Of a DNA stretch of 64,000 bases, positions 44,650 through 53,782 are shown in pieces; the first letter of the stretch is position 1, and every line of letters begins with the position of its first letter. The position numbers were made by a program, and so were the translations under genes. The notes under the pieces are model-generated. The model was not told the origin of the DNA, did not search any database, and saw nothing but the letters and a program-made list of their open reading frames with translations. Origin of the DNA: Anaerolineales bacterium UBA6055 (GTDB lineage: Bacteria; Chloroflexota; Anaerolineae; Aggregatilineales; Phototrophicaceae). The DNA lies in assembly GCA_002428985.1 (NCBI GenBank), contig DIYL01000002.1, positions 1-64,000 of the forward strand, given 5' to 3'.

Positions 44650-46503
44650 TTAGTTATGACCACGGCGAAGTACCGCCAATACAAAACGCGGCAACCGTAA
44701 CATACGCTTGAATCGCCATGGTTGGCGGATTAGGCGATATAGCCATTCAAGTCCAGCGCTTTGCATCCATTGTGGTGCACGTGGAACAACACCTGCGATA
44801 AAGTCAAACGACCCACCGACCCCCATCGCCATCTTCACATTCAAGCGCACAAGATTTCGAGCGATCCATTTATCTTGTTCTGGTGCACCATACGCCACAA
44901 ACAAAATATCTGCCTCGCTATGGTTAACCATACTCACAATACCTTCTTCTTCATATCCAGCTGGACTCCCAGCATAGACACCTACAATTTGTAGTTCTGA
45001 GTATTGTTCTTGCAAGATGTCAGCAGCTTTTTGAGCAACTCCAGCACCTGCACCTAAAAAGAATAGTTTCCAACCATATTTTGCAGCATATTGTGCAATC
45101 ATCGGCACACCATCCGACCCAGTGACACGCTCTGGTACAGGGTACCCAAGATGACGTGTCGCCCATAACAGACCAACACCATCCGGCACACAAATATCAG
45201 CCCGTTTCAACACATTGAGAAAAATCGAATCTTCTTGGGCCACCATAATGAATTCTGGATTGACAGTGCAGACATGATGCGGGTGGGTCGTATACCTTAC
45301 CCACTCATGGATTTGCTTCATCCATTGCGTGTAGGTAATCGCATCAACAGGCACACCTAAAACTGTTGTGCGTGGCACAGACACAGTTTGCGCAGTCACT
45401 TCAATTTCACTCGGTGTCTCGCTCGGCTTACGAGGTTCATTATTGAGGATGCGTTCAGCGGCATTCAAAACGCGCGAACTCGAAATCATCTTCATACATG
45501 TACGTGCCTCACAACCTTCGCGAGCACCAATACTATGTTCAACATAACTGCATGGGCTACAAGTTACCTGACTCGTCAACACAGACGCACGTCCACCAAC
45601 CGACCACGGATGCCATGCACGAAAATTACTCGGTCCGAATATACTCACAACAGGTGTCCCTGTCGCCGCTGCAAGATGCATTACACCACTATCGGCACCG
45701 ATAAATAAATCAGCTTGTTGGATCACATCAGCGAGTTGAGGTAGTGTCGTTTTACCAACCAAATCAGTCGGTTCAAAGTGCATCATATCAGCGATTTCGT
45801 CACTATCGTCGTCGCGCTTACCGACAAAAATAATCTCGGCATTTTGTTGCGCTTTCAGTTGATTAGCAACTTCTACAAAACGTTCTGGTATCCAACGACG
45901 TGCGACATTATATCCACCACTCCCAGCATGAATCACAACTTTTGGAGCATTACGATTCACTGCAAACGGACGTGTCTGATACCCAATCATATCGACATAA
46001 TCCTCGCGATTGACCCGTGCCGGGCGCGGGCTCGAATCGGCCCCAACAAGCCCGACCAAGTCTAACCAGTATTGCGCCTGATGTTTTGCACCAAACCCGC
46101 CATCAAGAACGCTGTCCGTTAAGAAATTGACATTGTCATTCTGTAAGCCAACGATACGTTTAGCACCCGATGCCTGTGCAATGATTCTAAATTTAGGGAC
46201 ACCCGCTTTTAGGGTAAAGTGATGGAAAAATATGACCGTATCATAATCACGTCTAGATAGTGAGAGTGTGCGGCGGAAATTAATTGTCTGAAGAAACGCC
46301 CGTGATCCACTCACAGCGCCTTTCTCAAATGGAATCATCTCATCCACAAGGTCAGGTGGCATAATCGGCAGTGCATGACTCGATGCAAATAAATCGATTC
46401 GTGCATGGGGAAAAGCCTCGCGCAATGCCGCAATAGCAGGTGTAGTTAAAACAAGATTACCAATGTCAGCCAGTTGCACCAACAAAAAATTCTGCGTTGC
46501 CAT
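44650..46503 (-). CDS. Fusion of GT9 (heptosyltransferase-like) and WecG/TagA (GT26) glycosyltransferases
   Basis: A 617-residue two-enzyme protein. The GT9 half is ~1-345: FLLVQLADIGNLVLTTPAIAALREAFP, VIHAGSGGYNVARRWIPERFVEVA, and ADLFIGADSGVMHLAAATGTPVVSIFGPSN. A ~35-residue linker with four Cys nearby (CSPC, CEARTC) leads to a WecG/TagA/CpsF half, ~375-617: VLGVPVDAITYTQWM, TVNPEFIMVAQED, ADICVPDGVGLLWATRHLG, FFLGAGAGVAQKAADILQ, GAPEQDKWIARNL and GVGGSFDFIAGVVPRAPQWMQ. The latter adds N-acetylmannosamine(uronate)-type sugars to lipid-linked acceptors. The fusion suggests sequential transfers in one pathway. Confidence 0.92.
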   Translation of the reverse strand: MATQNFLLVQLADIGNLVLTTPAIAALREAFPHARIDLFASSHALPIMPPDLVDEMIPFEKGAVSGSRAFLQTINFRRTLSLSRRDYDTVIFFHHFTLKAGVPKFRIIAQASGAKRIVGLQNDNVNFLTDSVLDGGFGAKHQAQYWLDLVGLVGADSSPRPARVNREDYVDMIGYQTRPFAVNRNAPKVVIHAGSGGYNVARRWIPERFVEVANQLKAQQNAEIIFVGKRDDDSDEIADMMHFEPTDLVGKTTLPQLADVIQQADLFIGADSGVMHLAAATGTPVVSIFGPSNFRAWHPWSVGGRASVLTSQVTCSPCSYVEHSIGAREGCEARTCMKMISSSRVLNAAERILNNEPRKPSETPSEIEVTAQTVSVPRTTVLGVPVDAITYTQWMKQIHEWVRYTTHPHHVCTVNPEFIMVAQEDSIFLNVLKRADICVPDGVGLLWATRHLGYPVPERVTGSDGVPMIAQYAAKYGWKLFFLGAGAGVAQKAADILQEQYSELQIVGVYAGSPAGYEEEGIVSMVNHSEADILFVAYGAPEQDKWIARNLVRLNVKMAMGVGGSFDFIAGVVPRAPQWMQSAGLEWLYRLIRQPWRFKRMLRLPRFVLAVLRRGHN

Positions 46504-46586
46504 ACAACTCTCGATTTCTGTAGTTTATGAGTCAATCACGCTATTCATTGTAACAAATTGAAAACATATCAGGTAGAGAAACGTCA

Positions 46587-47657
46587 TTATTCACCGAATA
46601 ACTCACCCACCTGCAAATCATCATATGCTTGCATCCCAACAACAAGTATCTGCCACATCGCCCATTTGCCCTTACGCCAATCTTCTTTGCGCCATGTACC
46701 CATTAGCGACGCAATCTGCAAACCAAGTGATACACGATAATCAAGCATCAGATCATCATAAGTATAATCTCTCACACCAAGTCGTCGCAATTCATCCCAA
46801 TAACGTTTGAGGAAGCGGGGTTCTTCAAATTTGCGTTTCTTCGCATCCCAATAGAAAGGTATCATATACGCAAGATCATCGGTTGTAAAACCAACTTGCC
46901 AATCTTTCCAATCTAGAATGCGGGACGCGTTATGCGAATATAGGAAGTTCTCGGGTTTTAGATCATTATGAATCAGTGTAATTCGTTCACGATCTAGCAG
47001 ACGTTGTTGGCGCTTTGAGGGCATATTACCTACTACTGTATCCAGAATTTGACGTTGTCGTGTCTGTAAAACGATTTTGCCGTCAGACAAAAATTGGTCG
47101 TACGTCGCTTGTTGATCATCAAGTTTTTTGTTGATACGATCTTCAGTAATCGCAAGCCCAACCGTATCACCCAGTTGTTCATCTTCCCACCAATAAGCAT
47201 GAAGTTTTGCCAATACATCTGCAATTTGTGTAATATGGCGTTTTGTTGGCGGAACCGGCTCGAAGTGTTTTTTAAAACGATTGGACATAGCTTCGATCAA
47301 AATATGTGAACGGTCTTCACCAATGTCATAATAGGCATCATAACCTTGTACGATAAACAGATCATCATTTTTGTAGTTATCACGTAAGGCTGGCAAAATC
47401 CGACCATAAAATGTCACCTCTTTGTCAGCTTTTGCATAACCTGAATGATAAACCTTCAAGATCATACTCTCAGGCATTTGTCGTGCGACACTTACATCAC
47501 TATATTTGATGCGCATCGTATACAAGGTCGCTGTTGGACTGTTATGTGTATCTGTCAGACGTACATCGTTGACACGAAAATAGGGTAGATGACCACCCTC
47601 GCGCAGTTTATCAGTCAACCACTCCGGCGTAATTTTATCTGGGGACGTAATCAGCAT
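46587..47657 (-). CDS. APH/ecdysteroid-kinase-like phosphotransferase
   Basis: A 356-residue protein-kinase-like fold. The N-lobe has MPESMILKVYHSGYAKADKEVTFYGRIL, with a Lys in the ATP site and an E-x-x-F-Y block. The catalytic loop LIHNDLKPENFLYSHN fits H-x-D-x-x-x-x-N (the Asp and Asn of Brenner's motif). ILDWKDWQVGFTTDDLAYMI supplies the metal Asp. This places it with aminoglycoside/choline/ecdysteroid-kinase-like enzymes; the substrate is unknown. Its N-terminus follows the DUF1679/EcKinase pattern. It is followed by the GT9-WecG gene on the same strand, 83 nt away. Confidence 0.85.
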   Translation of the reverse strand: MLITSPDKITPEWLTDKLREGGHLPYFRVNDVRLTDTHNSPTATLYTMRIKYSDVSVARQMPESMILKVYHSGYAKADKEVTFYGRILPALRDNYKNDDLFIVQGYDAYYDIGEDRSHILIEAMSNRFKKHFEPVPPTKRHITQIADVLAKLHAYWWEDEQLGDTVGLAITEDRINKKLDDQQATYDQFLSDGKIVLQTRQRQILDTVVGNMPSKRQQRLLDRERITLIHNDLKPENFLYSHNASRILDWKDWQVGFTTDDLAYMIPFYWDAKKRKFEEPRFLKRYWDELRRLGVRDYTYDDLMLDYRVSLGLQIASLMGTWRKEDWRKGKWAMWQILVVGMQAYDDLQVGELFGE

Positions 47658-47829
47658 TCACTATATCCATAACATACATTTATCAACATCCCTATGATGC
47701 GCGCGGTTTCCAAATTCGTCAAGCGACGACTACACTGTGATCATGTCAAGTTGTTACCACAATCATGTACAATCCGATATTTGTAAAACACAATATTGTA
47801 CAGTAAAGAGTATAGTCAGGAGTGGCATC

Positions 47830-47950
47830 ATGACACCAACAAATTCAAGAAACTCTTTGATTATAATACATGGGCAAATCAACGTCCGTGGGATTGCATT
47901 ATGGAATTATCAGAGGAGCAATTCACCCACCCATGTGACTATTTTGTAGA
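47830..47950 (+). pseudogene. Frameshifted and truncated DinB-family gene remnant
   Basis: An intact start module remains: AGGAG at 47818-47822, 7 nt, then ATG at 47830. Within ~11 nt the reading frame shifts by one. In the shifted frame, KFKKLFDYNTWANQRPWDCIMELSEEQF is clearly the N-terminal helix of DinB/YfiT-like damage-inducible metalloproteins (helix with FDYNTWANQR). The likeness stops near 47950, so the remaining ~110 residues, including the metal His residues, are lost. Downstream sequence is AT-rich and non-coding up to a hairpin terminator at 48023. It is dead or, at best, encodes a nonfunctional fragment. Confidence 0.7.
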
Positions 47951-48022
47951 CTCATACACGAACAATATTTACTTTAGATATAAACTGTATACATTCATTG
48001 ATTTTTTCAACAATAAAGCAAG

Positions 48023-48052
48023 CCAGTTTCCTCCGAGGAAACTAGCATTTTC
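48023..48052 (+). terminator. Terminator-like hairpin downstream of DinB remnant
   Basis: AGTTTCCT (48026-48033) pairs with AGGAAACT (48037-48044), extended by GC/GC, followed by ATTTTC. It may be the original terminator of the lost DinB gene. Confidence 0.6.
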
Positions 48053-48131
48053 ACCTTATTCGTACAAGATTTAGTTAAGATTGCTGGCGTGTGTCAACTT
48101 CCGAGACTATTATAAATTACTAACTAAAGCT

Positions 48132-50453
48132 TTATTCATCGGATGGAGAATAAACACTGATAGTAAAAATATCTGTCTCATATACTTCTACATTTGGCTG
48201 ATTCCTCATTACCTGAGAAACTACCGAATAACTTGGTGAAACATCACGAGCTAAAATGTAATAAACTTGATGTCCCGAGTTTATTGTAGCATCAATTCGG
48301 TTTAGCAGTTCTGGGTTATAAGCATTGGCAGACTCTATCAAAGCTGAGGTTAGTGGACTATTTACTCCATTATCAGTCACGTATATTGTATTTGTTCTAT
48401 TGAACACATCATTTAATACTTGACCAGTATAACTATTGAAATGTGACTCCCAAACTAGCGCGCTTTGAATCAAAATTAAATCATCTGTTGAAACATCGAT
48501 TATGGAGTCATGAACCGAATCAAATAGAGAATTCAGCGATTGAAGCTCGAGACCATATATACAATAATCGTCTGATCGCTCAAACCTTACAAGCACTTGA
48601 ATATCTGTATAGCCTCTTTCAGTAATCTCCTGCGGTATTCGTAGAGTACTCTTCCCACTCATGTACCATAAATCCATTGATCCGACCTCACTACCGTCCT
48701 GGTAAAAATTCAAACGATATGTTCGAGCTGTGTCTGAAAACTCCAAATGGATAAACTCGCTATGTTCCAAACTAGGAAGACTAACTAACACACCTCGCCA
48801 TGGGATTTGAATGCTGTTTTCACAATTTTCATGTGAAGACAATTCACCATCAAAAATCTGTCGTGCTTGATCTATGGAATATGTTCTCACTCCATATTGG
48901 TGTCTAAATCGGTTGATCAGATGATCATAATTCCCCAAATTCATATGAAAAATAGTTTCTAGGCGTTCTGAGCTAAAGATCGGGCCACGCGTAATTAAAA
49001 CTAGTTTATCGTAATATTCAGCAACCCTATTGTCCCGAATCAAATTGTACCCACGCTTCAGAGTCTCTTCATAACCCGTTGGAAGTCTTCGACCGTAATG
49101 CCCAACTGCCCAATCACCTCGATACCAAGCAGGCAATCTAGCTAATAATGGGTCACCAAGCCCAACTGTATCAATAACGTGCGTATCATACCCTCCTCGA
49201 AAACCTGCCATACCAACAGATACATTTTCACTAATAGTTCTTGGTTCAATATCATTGAGTGTATCATTAAACGGGGTAATAGATCTCATTCGTGTTTGTC
49301 GCAACCATGCACCAATATCCCCAGAGCTTGCATATACTAGCCGCTCATCACCAATACCTTGGAATTTACCTCCGATTTGGCGATTAACACTATGATCTTC
49401 AAGTATAATTGTAGGTCTTGGGTTCGCAATAACACCCAAAATAAATATACCTACAATAAGTGGCACAAAAGTATATGTAACTGCTTGAGGGCGCACAAAG
49501 GCGCGATGACTAATAATCAAGGTAACAGCAACCAAAAGAGGTGCTGCGAAGAAACGTCCAGTCATAAAGTCACCTCCAATACGTATTATATACAAGAGGT
49601 AAAGGATAACGCCCAGAGACAATGATAATTTAAGAAGTCTTCTAGTAGAAGTAGCAGAGGCAAAGATACTTAGGATAATTATTGGTAGAGTCAATGGATC
49701 CATATCCAACGAATGTTTGAAATAAATAACCCCTTGTGCTGCCAGTTCCAATGAATCTATGCCTGTATTAAGTTTAGCGTAGAAAGTATTTGGGAAAGGA
49801 AATCCATAATAGAGAATAGCGAAAATTTCCCATAACAAAAATGGGAATTGACCTAATGCCATCAATCCTAATGACTGAAGTCTATTTTCAGAATTTAGCC
49901 AAACGTAAAACAATGATGGTAAATATATAAGTCCGATATCTACACGGTTGGTCACCCCCAATGAGGCAATAAAAGACAAGAGAAATAGGGACTTAGGTGA
50001 GTATTCCTGACGAAATAATATGATCACATACACCACAAGCAAAAAGTGCGTCAAAGCATTTTCTAAACCGGATGTCGAATAATCTACAAACGCTTGCGAT
50101 AGAGAAAGGATAACGATACCTGTAATAACGGCAATCGCATTTATAGCAACTCTTCGCAGGGCAACCACAGTTGCAAAAGTCAAGGCAACAGACAAAAACA
50201 ATGCAGTCCCAGTAATATTCTTGGTAAAGAATGAGGGAATTGCAACCAAAAAGAGCCAGAGCGGGTGAGTGAAAGTCTGCACACGTTCTATAATATTCCA
50301 ACGCAAACCATAACCGTTTAAGAAATTATCAATAGTACGAAATGTGATTAGAGCATCATCACTTATCCAAGCACGTCGGAGTACAATTAACATCAGCAAT
50401 CCAACTGCAATTAGGATTGCAACACGCAAATTCTTATCCTGTATCCGATCCAT
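48132..50453 (-). CDS. GT-C-fold membrane glycosyltransferase, AftB-like
   Basis: A 773-residue polytopic protein. About nine to ten transmembrane segments occur in residues ~12-350, followed by a large extracytoplasmic domain (~350-773). The first loop after TM1 has ISDDALITFRTIDNFLNGYG then a THPLWLF motif. The acidic D-D-A pair and Y-G/R-W block recall GT-C enzymes such as mycobacterial AftB, which use polyprenyl-phosphate sugars. The extracellular region shows GDIGAWLRQTRMRSITPFND. Function is inferred: addition of sugars to surface glycans outside the membrane. Composition is AT-rich relative to neighbours. It is the last gene downstream of the ribosomal cluster, separated by ~140 nt. 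Confidence 0.75.
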   Translation of the reverse strand: MDRIQDKNLRVAILIAVGLLMLIVLRRAWISDDALITFRTIDNFLNGYGLRWNIIERVQTFTHPLWLFLVAIPSFFTKNITGTALFLSVALTFATVVALRRVAINAIAVITGIVILSLSQAFVDYSTSGLENALTHFLLVVYVIILFRQEYSPKSLFLLSFIASLGVTNRVDIGLIYLPSLFYVWLNSENRLQSLGLMALGQFPFLLWEIFAILYYGFPFPNTFYAKLNTGIDSLELAAQGVIYFKHSLDMDPLTLPIIILSIFASATSTRRLLKLSLSLGVILYLLYIIRIGGDFMTGRFFAAPLLVAVTLIISHRAFVRPQAVTYTFVPLIVGIFILGVIANPRPTIILEDHSVNRQIGGKFQGIGDERLVYASSGDIGAWLRQTRMRSITPFNDTLNDIEPRTISENVSVGMAGFRGGYDTHVIDTVGLGDPLLARLPAWYRGDWAVGHYGRRLPTGYEETLKRGYNLIRDNRVAEYYDKLVLITRGPIFSSERLETIFHMNLGNYDHLINRFRHQYGVRTYSIDQARQIFDGELSSHENCENSIQIPWRGVLVSLPSLEHSEFIHLEFSDTARTYRLNFYQDGSEVGSMDLWYMSGKSTLRIPQEITERGYTDIQVLVRFERSDDYCIYGLELQSLNSLFDSVHDSIIDVSTDDLILIQSALVWESHFNSYTGQVLNDVFNRTNTIYVTDNGVNSPLTSALIESANAYNPELLNRIDATINSGHQVYYILARDVSPSYSVVSQVMRNQPNVEVYETDIFTISVYSPSDE

Positions 50454-50594
50454 TAATATTATTCCTTATTATCGCTAGCTATTTTATGAGGCTACATAAT
50501 TCAACAATAAATATCGAACAAAGTATCTCAAAATCTAAAAGCCTATATGAATTGTTCATATAGGCTACAGGCTACATATCGTTTAATATTAGAT

Positions 50595-50990
50595 CTAACG
50601 TTTGGTGTAAGTTGGAGCCTTACGTGCACGTTTGAGACCAGGTTTCTTACGTTCTTTAACGCGAGCATCACGGGAAAGGAAGCCTTCACCTTTGAGTGTG
50701 CCACGTAAGTCAGGGTCAATTTTTTCCAATGCGCGAGCAATACCCAATAGAATCGCATCACGTTGACCGCTGATACCACCACCGTTAACGTGGATGGTTA
50801 TATCATAAGATTTTTCTTGCCCAATGTGGGACAATGGTTTCATAAAAATATCGAAATCGCCAAGGCGTGGCAAATATTCTACACCATCTTTATCGTTAAT
50901 GGTGACTTGACCTGTTCCACCCGGGAAGAGGCGAACACGAGCTGATGCCGATTTACGGCGACCAATGCCTTCGTAATATTGTGCTGACAT
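50595..50990 (-). CDS. rpsI: 30S ribosomal protein S9
   Basis: The 131-residue length is normal. The start, YYEGIGRRKSASARVRLFPG, and the end, SRDARVKERKKPGLKRARKAPTYTKR, with a final Lys-Arg contacting P-site tRNA, are diagnostic. It lies 11 nt after rplM and is the last gene of the ribosomal run. Confidence 0.98.
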   Translation of the reverse strand: MSAQYYEGIGRRKSASARVRLFPGGTGQVTINDKDGVEYLPRLGDFDIFMKPLSHIGQEKSYDITIHVNGGGISGQRDAILLGIARALEKIDPDLRGTLKGEGFLSRDARVKERKKPGLKRARKAPTYTKR

Positions 50991-51001
50991 TCACAGACTC
51001 C

Positions 51002-51445
51002 TTATAGTTCCAAAACTTGTGGCTGTTGAGCTTCGTGAGGATGATCGCCACCCGCATAAACCTTCATTTTGCCAATCATTTCACGACCAAGCACACCTTT
51101 TGGCAACATGCCTTTAACCGCAAGTTTTACGGCACGGGTCGGGAATTTTGTCATCATTTCACGCAAGGTCATACTATATAGACCGCCTGCGTAACCTGAA
51201 TAGCGATAGTATTTCTTTTGATCGAGGCGATTGCCTGTGACATGAATTTTGTCAGCATTGATGACAATCACGTAGTCACCTGTATCAAGATTTGGCGCAT
51301 AGTAAGGTTTGTTCTTGCCACTCAAAATTGGAGCAAGTTTGGATGCGAGACGACCGAGGGTCATACCCTGTGCATCCACAACCCACCAGCGACGCTCGAT
51401 TGCATCAGGTGTTGTTGCATATGTCTTCTGAATCTTTTGTCTCAT
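51002..51445 (-). CDS. rplM: 50S ribosomal protein L13
   Basis: A 147-residue large-subunit protein. The start ATG at 51445 has GGAGG upstream and overlaps the truA stop by one base (TAATG); the longer frame upstream is truA sequence in another frame. Conserved blocks are RRWWVVDAQGMTLGRLASKLA, LDTGDYVIVINADKIHVTGN and MLPKGVLGREMIGKMKVYAG. It is translationally coupled to truA and followed by rpsI. Confidence 0.97.
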   Translation of the reverse strand: MRQKIQKTYATTPDAIERRWWVVDAQGMTLGRLASKLAPILSGKNKPYYAPNLDTGDYVIVINADKIHVTGNRLDQKKYYRYSGYAGGLYSMTLREMMTKFPTRAVKLAVKGMLPKGVLGREMIGKMKVYAGGDHPHEAQQPQVLEL

Positions 51446-52281
51446 TATTTTTCCTCCAGCGGACTCTCCGGTGATATACCAGAGGTCTCCGTTGTGACTG
51501 ATGTCGCTGTTGTTTGTTGCGGATATGCGACGGTTTCCAATACAAGCCCATTGGGTGGTGCAAGATGTTTGGCCTGTTGAATATCGCAACTTGCAAAAAT
51601 TGTTGCAAATTCATCTTGGCTCAACTTCCCGCGCCCGACTCGCACTAACATACCAACAATCCGACGAACCATATGATACAAGAATGCTGTTGCACGAATG
51701 CGATAGACTAACATATCGCCATAATCACTTGGCACACGTTCCCATCGTGAAATAAAGACCTCACGAATTGTGTTGGTACTACCCTCTTGTGGTGGTGTAC
51801 CAAATGTACCAAAATCGTGCTTACCGATTAACTGCTCTGCTACCATCTGCATTTGCTCAAAATCTAGCGGTTTATTGACCTGCCAGACATGATGATTCAA
51901 AAGCGGATTGCGTACAGGCAAACTTATCACGCGGTATACATACTGTCTCCACAGTGCGTCATAACGCGGATGTATTTGCCTATCCGCTTGTATTGACTGA
52001 ATTGCAATATCAAGCGGCAACTGCGAGTTAATCGCAAGGAGCAAGGTTTCTGGGCTATGCTTCCAATTTACATCAAATGCAATCACTTGCCCAACAGCAT
52101 GAACGCCTGTATCCGTTCGCCCTGCTCCAATAATCGCTATGTCTTGTTGTGTTACCTTTGCGATTGCTTGCTCGACTGCCAACTGTACCGTTGGGATGTG
52201 TTCTGGCTGTCGTTGAAATCCATAATAGCCTGAGCCATCATACGCAAGCGTCGCTACATAGCGGGTCATACGATGAGTCAC
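51445..52281 (-). CDS. truA: tRNA pseudouridine synthase A
   Basis: Makes pseudouridine at positions 38-40 of tRNA. A 278-residue protein starting at a GTG immediately after the rplQ stop codon; an in-frame ATG four codons on is an alternative. It has LAYDGSGYYGFQRQP, the catalytic Asp motif GAGRTDTGVHAVGQVIAFDV, and RIRATAFLYHMVRRIVGMLVRVG. The C-terminal ~30 residues (QTTATSVTTETSGISPE...) are a Thr/Ser-rich tail beyond the usual end. Confidence 0.96.
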   Translation of the reverse strand: MTHRMTRYVATLAYDGSGYYGFQRQPEHIPTVQLAVEQAIAKVTQQDIAIIGAGRTDTGVHAVGQVIAFDVNWKHSPETLLLAINSQLPLDIAIQSIQADRQIHPRYDALWRQYVYRVISLPVRNPLLNHHVWQVNKPLDFEQMQMVAEQLIGKHDFGTFGTPPQEGSTNTIREVFISRWERVPSDYGDMLVYRIRATAFLYHMVRRIVGMLVRVGRGKLSQDEFATIFASCDIQQAKHLAPPNGLVLETVAYPQQTTATSVTTETSGISPESPLEEK

Positions 52282-52695
52282 CTATTCTGTCTCAAGCTCA
52301 CCGTAATCTACAAGTTCGATTAACGCCATTTCTGCATTATCGCCTTTGCGGGGGCCAAGTTTCAAGATACGAGTATACCCGCCATTGCGTTCTTCATACA
52401 GTGGTGCTAATTCGTCAAAAATTTTGGAAACCAAGATACGATTGTTGTTCAAACGTTTCGCAACTTGACGACGTGCGTGTACTGCTACCGATTCATCGCC
52501 TTTGGCTTCTGCTTTTGCAAGGCCGCGCTTTGCAATCGTAATCATACGTTCTGCGTTGCCTTGAATGAATTTTGCTTTGTGAAAAGTTGTTTTGATACGC
52601 CCATGTGTCAACAGTTCTGTTGTCAGGTTCATCCGTAATGCTTTCCGGTGTGAACTGCTGCGGTTGAGCTTCTTTCCATGATACCGATGTCGCAT
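52282..52695 (-). CDS. rplQ: 50S ribosomal protein L17
   Basis: A 137-residue protein. The start, MRHRYHGKKLNRSSSHRKAL, and NLTTELLTHGRIKTTFHKAK are conserved. It ends in GDNAEMALIELVDYG. It has no gap to truA and lies 21 nt after rpoA. Confidence 0.98.
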   Translation of the reverse strand: MRHRYHGKKLNRSSSHRKALRMNLTTELLTHGRIKTTFHKAKFIQGNAERMITIAKRGLAKAEAKGDESVAVHARRQVAKRLNNNRILVSKIFDELAPLYEERNGGYTRILKLGPRKGDNAEMALIELVDYGELETE

Positions 52696-52716
52696 GACTG
52701 CGCCTCACTTACCTAC

Positions 52717-53760
52717 TTATTCGTCTTTATCGGTGGGCCAATAATTCTTTTCGCGCAACTTCTGTTCGAGTTCATCGAGTGATTTCTCACCGAAGTTACG
52801 GATTGCTAACATAGCATCCGGTCCACGATTCAGCATATCAAGTACATCACCAACAGAGGTAATGCCGGTACGCTTCAATGAATTGAAGACACGAACACTC
52901 AGATCAAGTTCTTCGATTGGTTTATCATACAATGGTGGGTGTGATGGTTCATCTGGTTCAGGTTGTGGCAGTTCAAGCTCGGTGAACCATTCTTCATCAA
53001 CACCAGCAACCACCTTAAGGTGATGCATCACAATCTGTGCGGATTGTGCAAGTGCTTCTTCTGGGCGAATCGTGCCATCTGTCCAAATTTCAAGGACAAG
53101 CTTATCGTAGTTGGTGCGTTGACCAACACGCGCACGATCGACCTCGAAGTTCACACGTTTAATCGGGCTAAAGATCGCATCAACAGGTAATTCACCAATT
53201 GGCAAACGACCACGTTCTTCGGCAGGGCTATAGCCACGACCGGAGCGAACTTCAAATTCCATTTCAATATGAACATCACGACAATCACGTGGATCTGCAC
53301 CACAATCGACAGTGAACAGATACAAGCTAGGATTCTCAATTTGAACTTCAGCAGGTGCCCAAATATCTGCCGCAGTTACAGTTCCTTCTGCACCACGATG
53401 TTCTAAGCGCAAACGAGCACTTTCGACACCATGCAACACCAAGCGCAATTGCTTGATCTGCAGAATGAGTTGTGTCATATCTTCACGAACATATGGAATT
53501 GCGGAGAATTCATGATGAACATCCGACACACGGATGCTGGTGACTGCCGCACCGGGCAATGATGACAGTAAAACACGACGCAGGGCATTACCCAACGTCA
53601 ACCCATAACCACTTTCAAGCGGACTAATGACAAAACGTCCATAATCCTGAGTGATATTCTGGCTTTCTACCTGATGAGGCAAAACCATATTTGCGGTTAC
53701 AAGATTTACATCAGGAGACGGTGATGAACTCACAGATGTGGAATTTGATGAATATACCAT
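52717..53760 (-). CDS. rpoA: RNA polymerase alpha subunit
   Basis: A 347-residue subunit that starts RNA polymerase assembly and contacts activators. An unusual ~35-residue Ser/Val-rich N-terminal extension precedes the usual start region, YGRFVISPLESGYGLTLGNALRRVLLSSLPGAAVTS. The C-terminal domain has VFNSLKRTGITSVGDVLD and NFGEKSLDELEQKL. A linker rich in Pro and Glu (LPQPEPDEPSHPP) joins the domains. It follows rpsK directly, without rpsD in between. Confidence 0.97.
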   Translation of the reverse strand: MVYSSNSTSVSSSPSPDVNLVTANMVLPHQVESQNITQDYGRFVISPLESGYGLTLGNALRRVLLSSLPGAAVTSIRVSDVHHEFSAIPYVREDMTQLILQIKQLRLVLHGVESARLRLEHRGAEGTVTAADIWAPAEVQIENPSLYLFTVDCGADPRDCRDVHIEMEFEVRSGRGYSPAEERGRLPIGELPVDAIFSPIKRVNFEVDRARVGQRTNYDKLVLEIWTDGTIRPEEALAQSAQIVMHHLKVVAGVDEEWFTELELPQPEPDEPSHPPLYDKPIEELDLSVRVFNSLKRTGITSVGDVLDMLNRGPDAMLAIRNFGEKSLDELEQKLREKNYWPTDKDE

Positions 53761-53782
53761 AAAGCAGGGTTTCCTTTAACCA

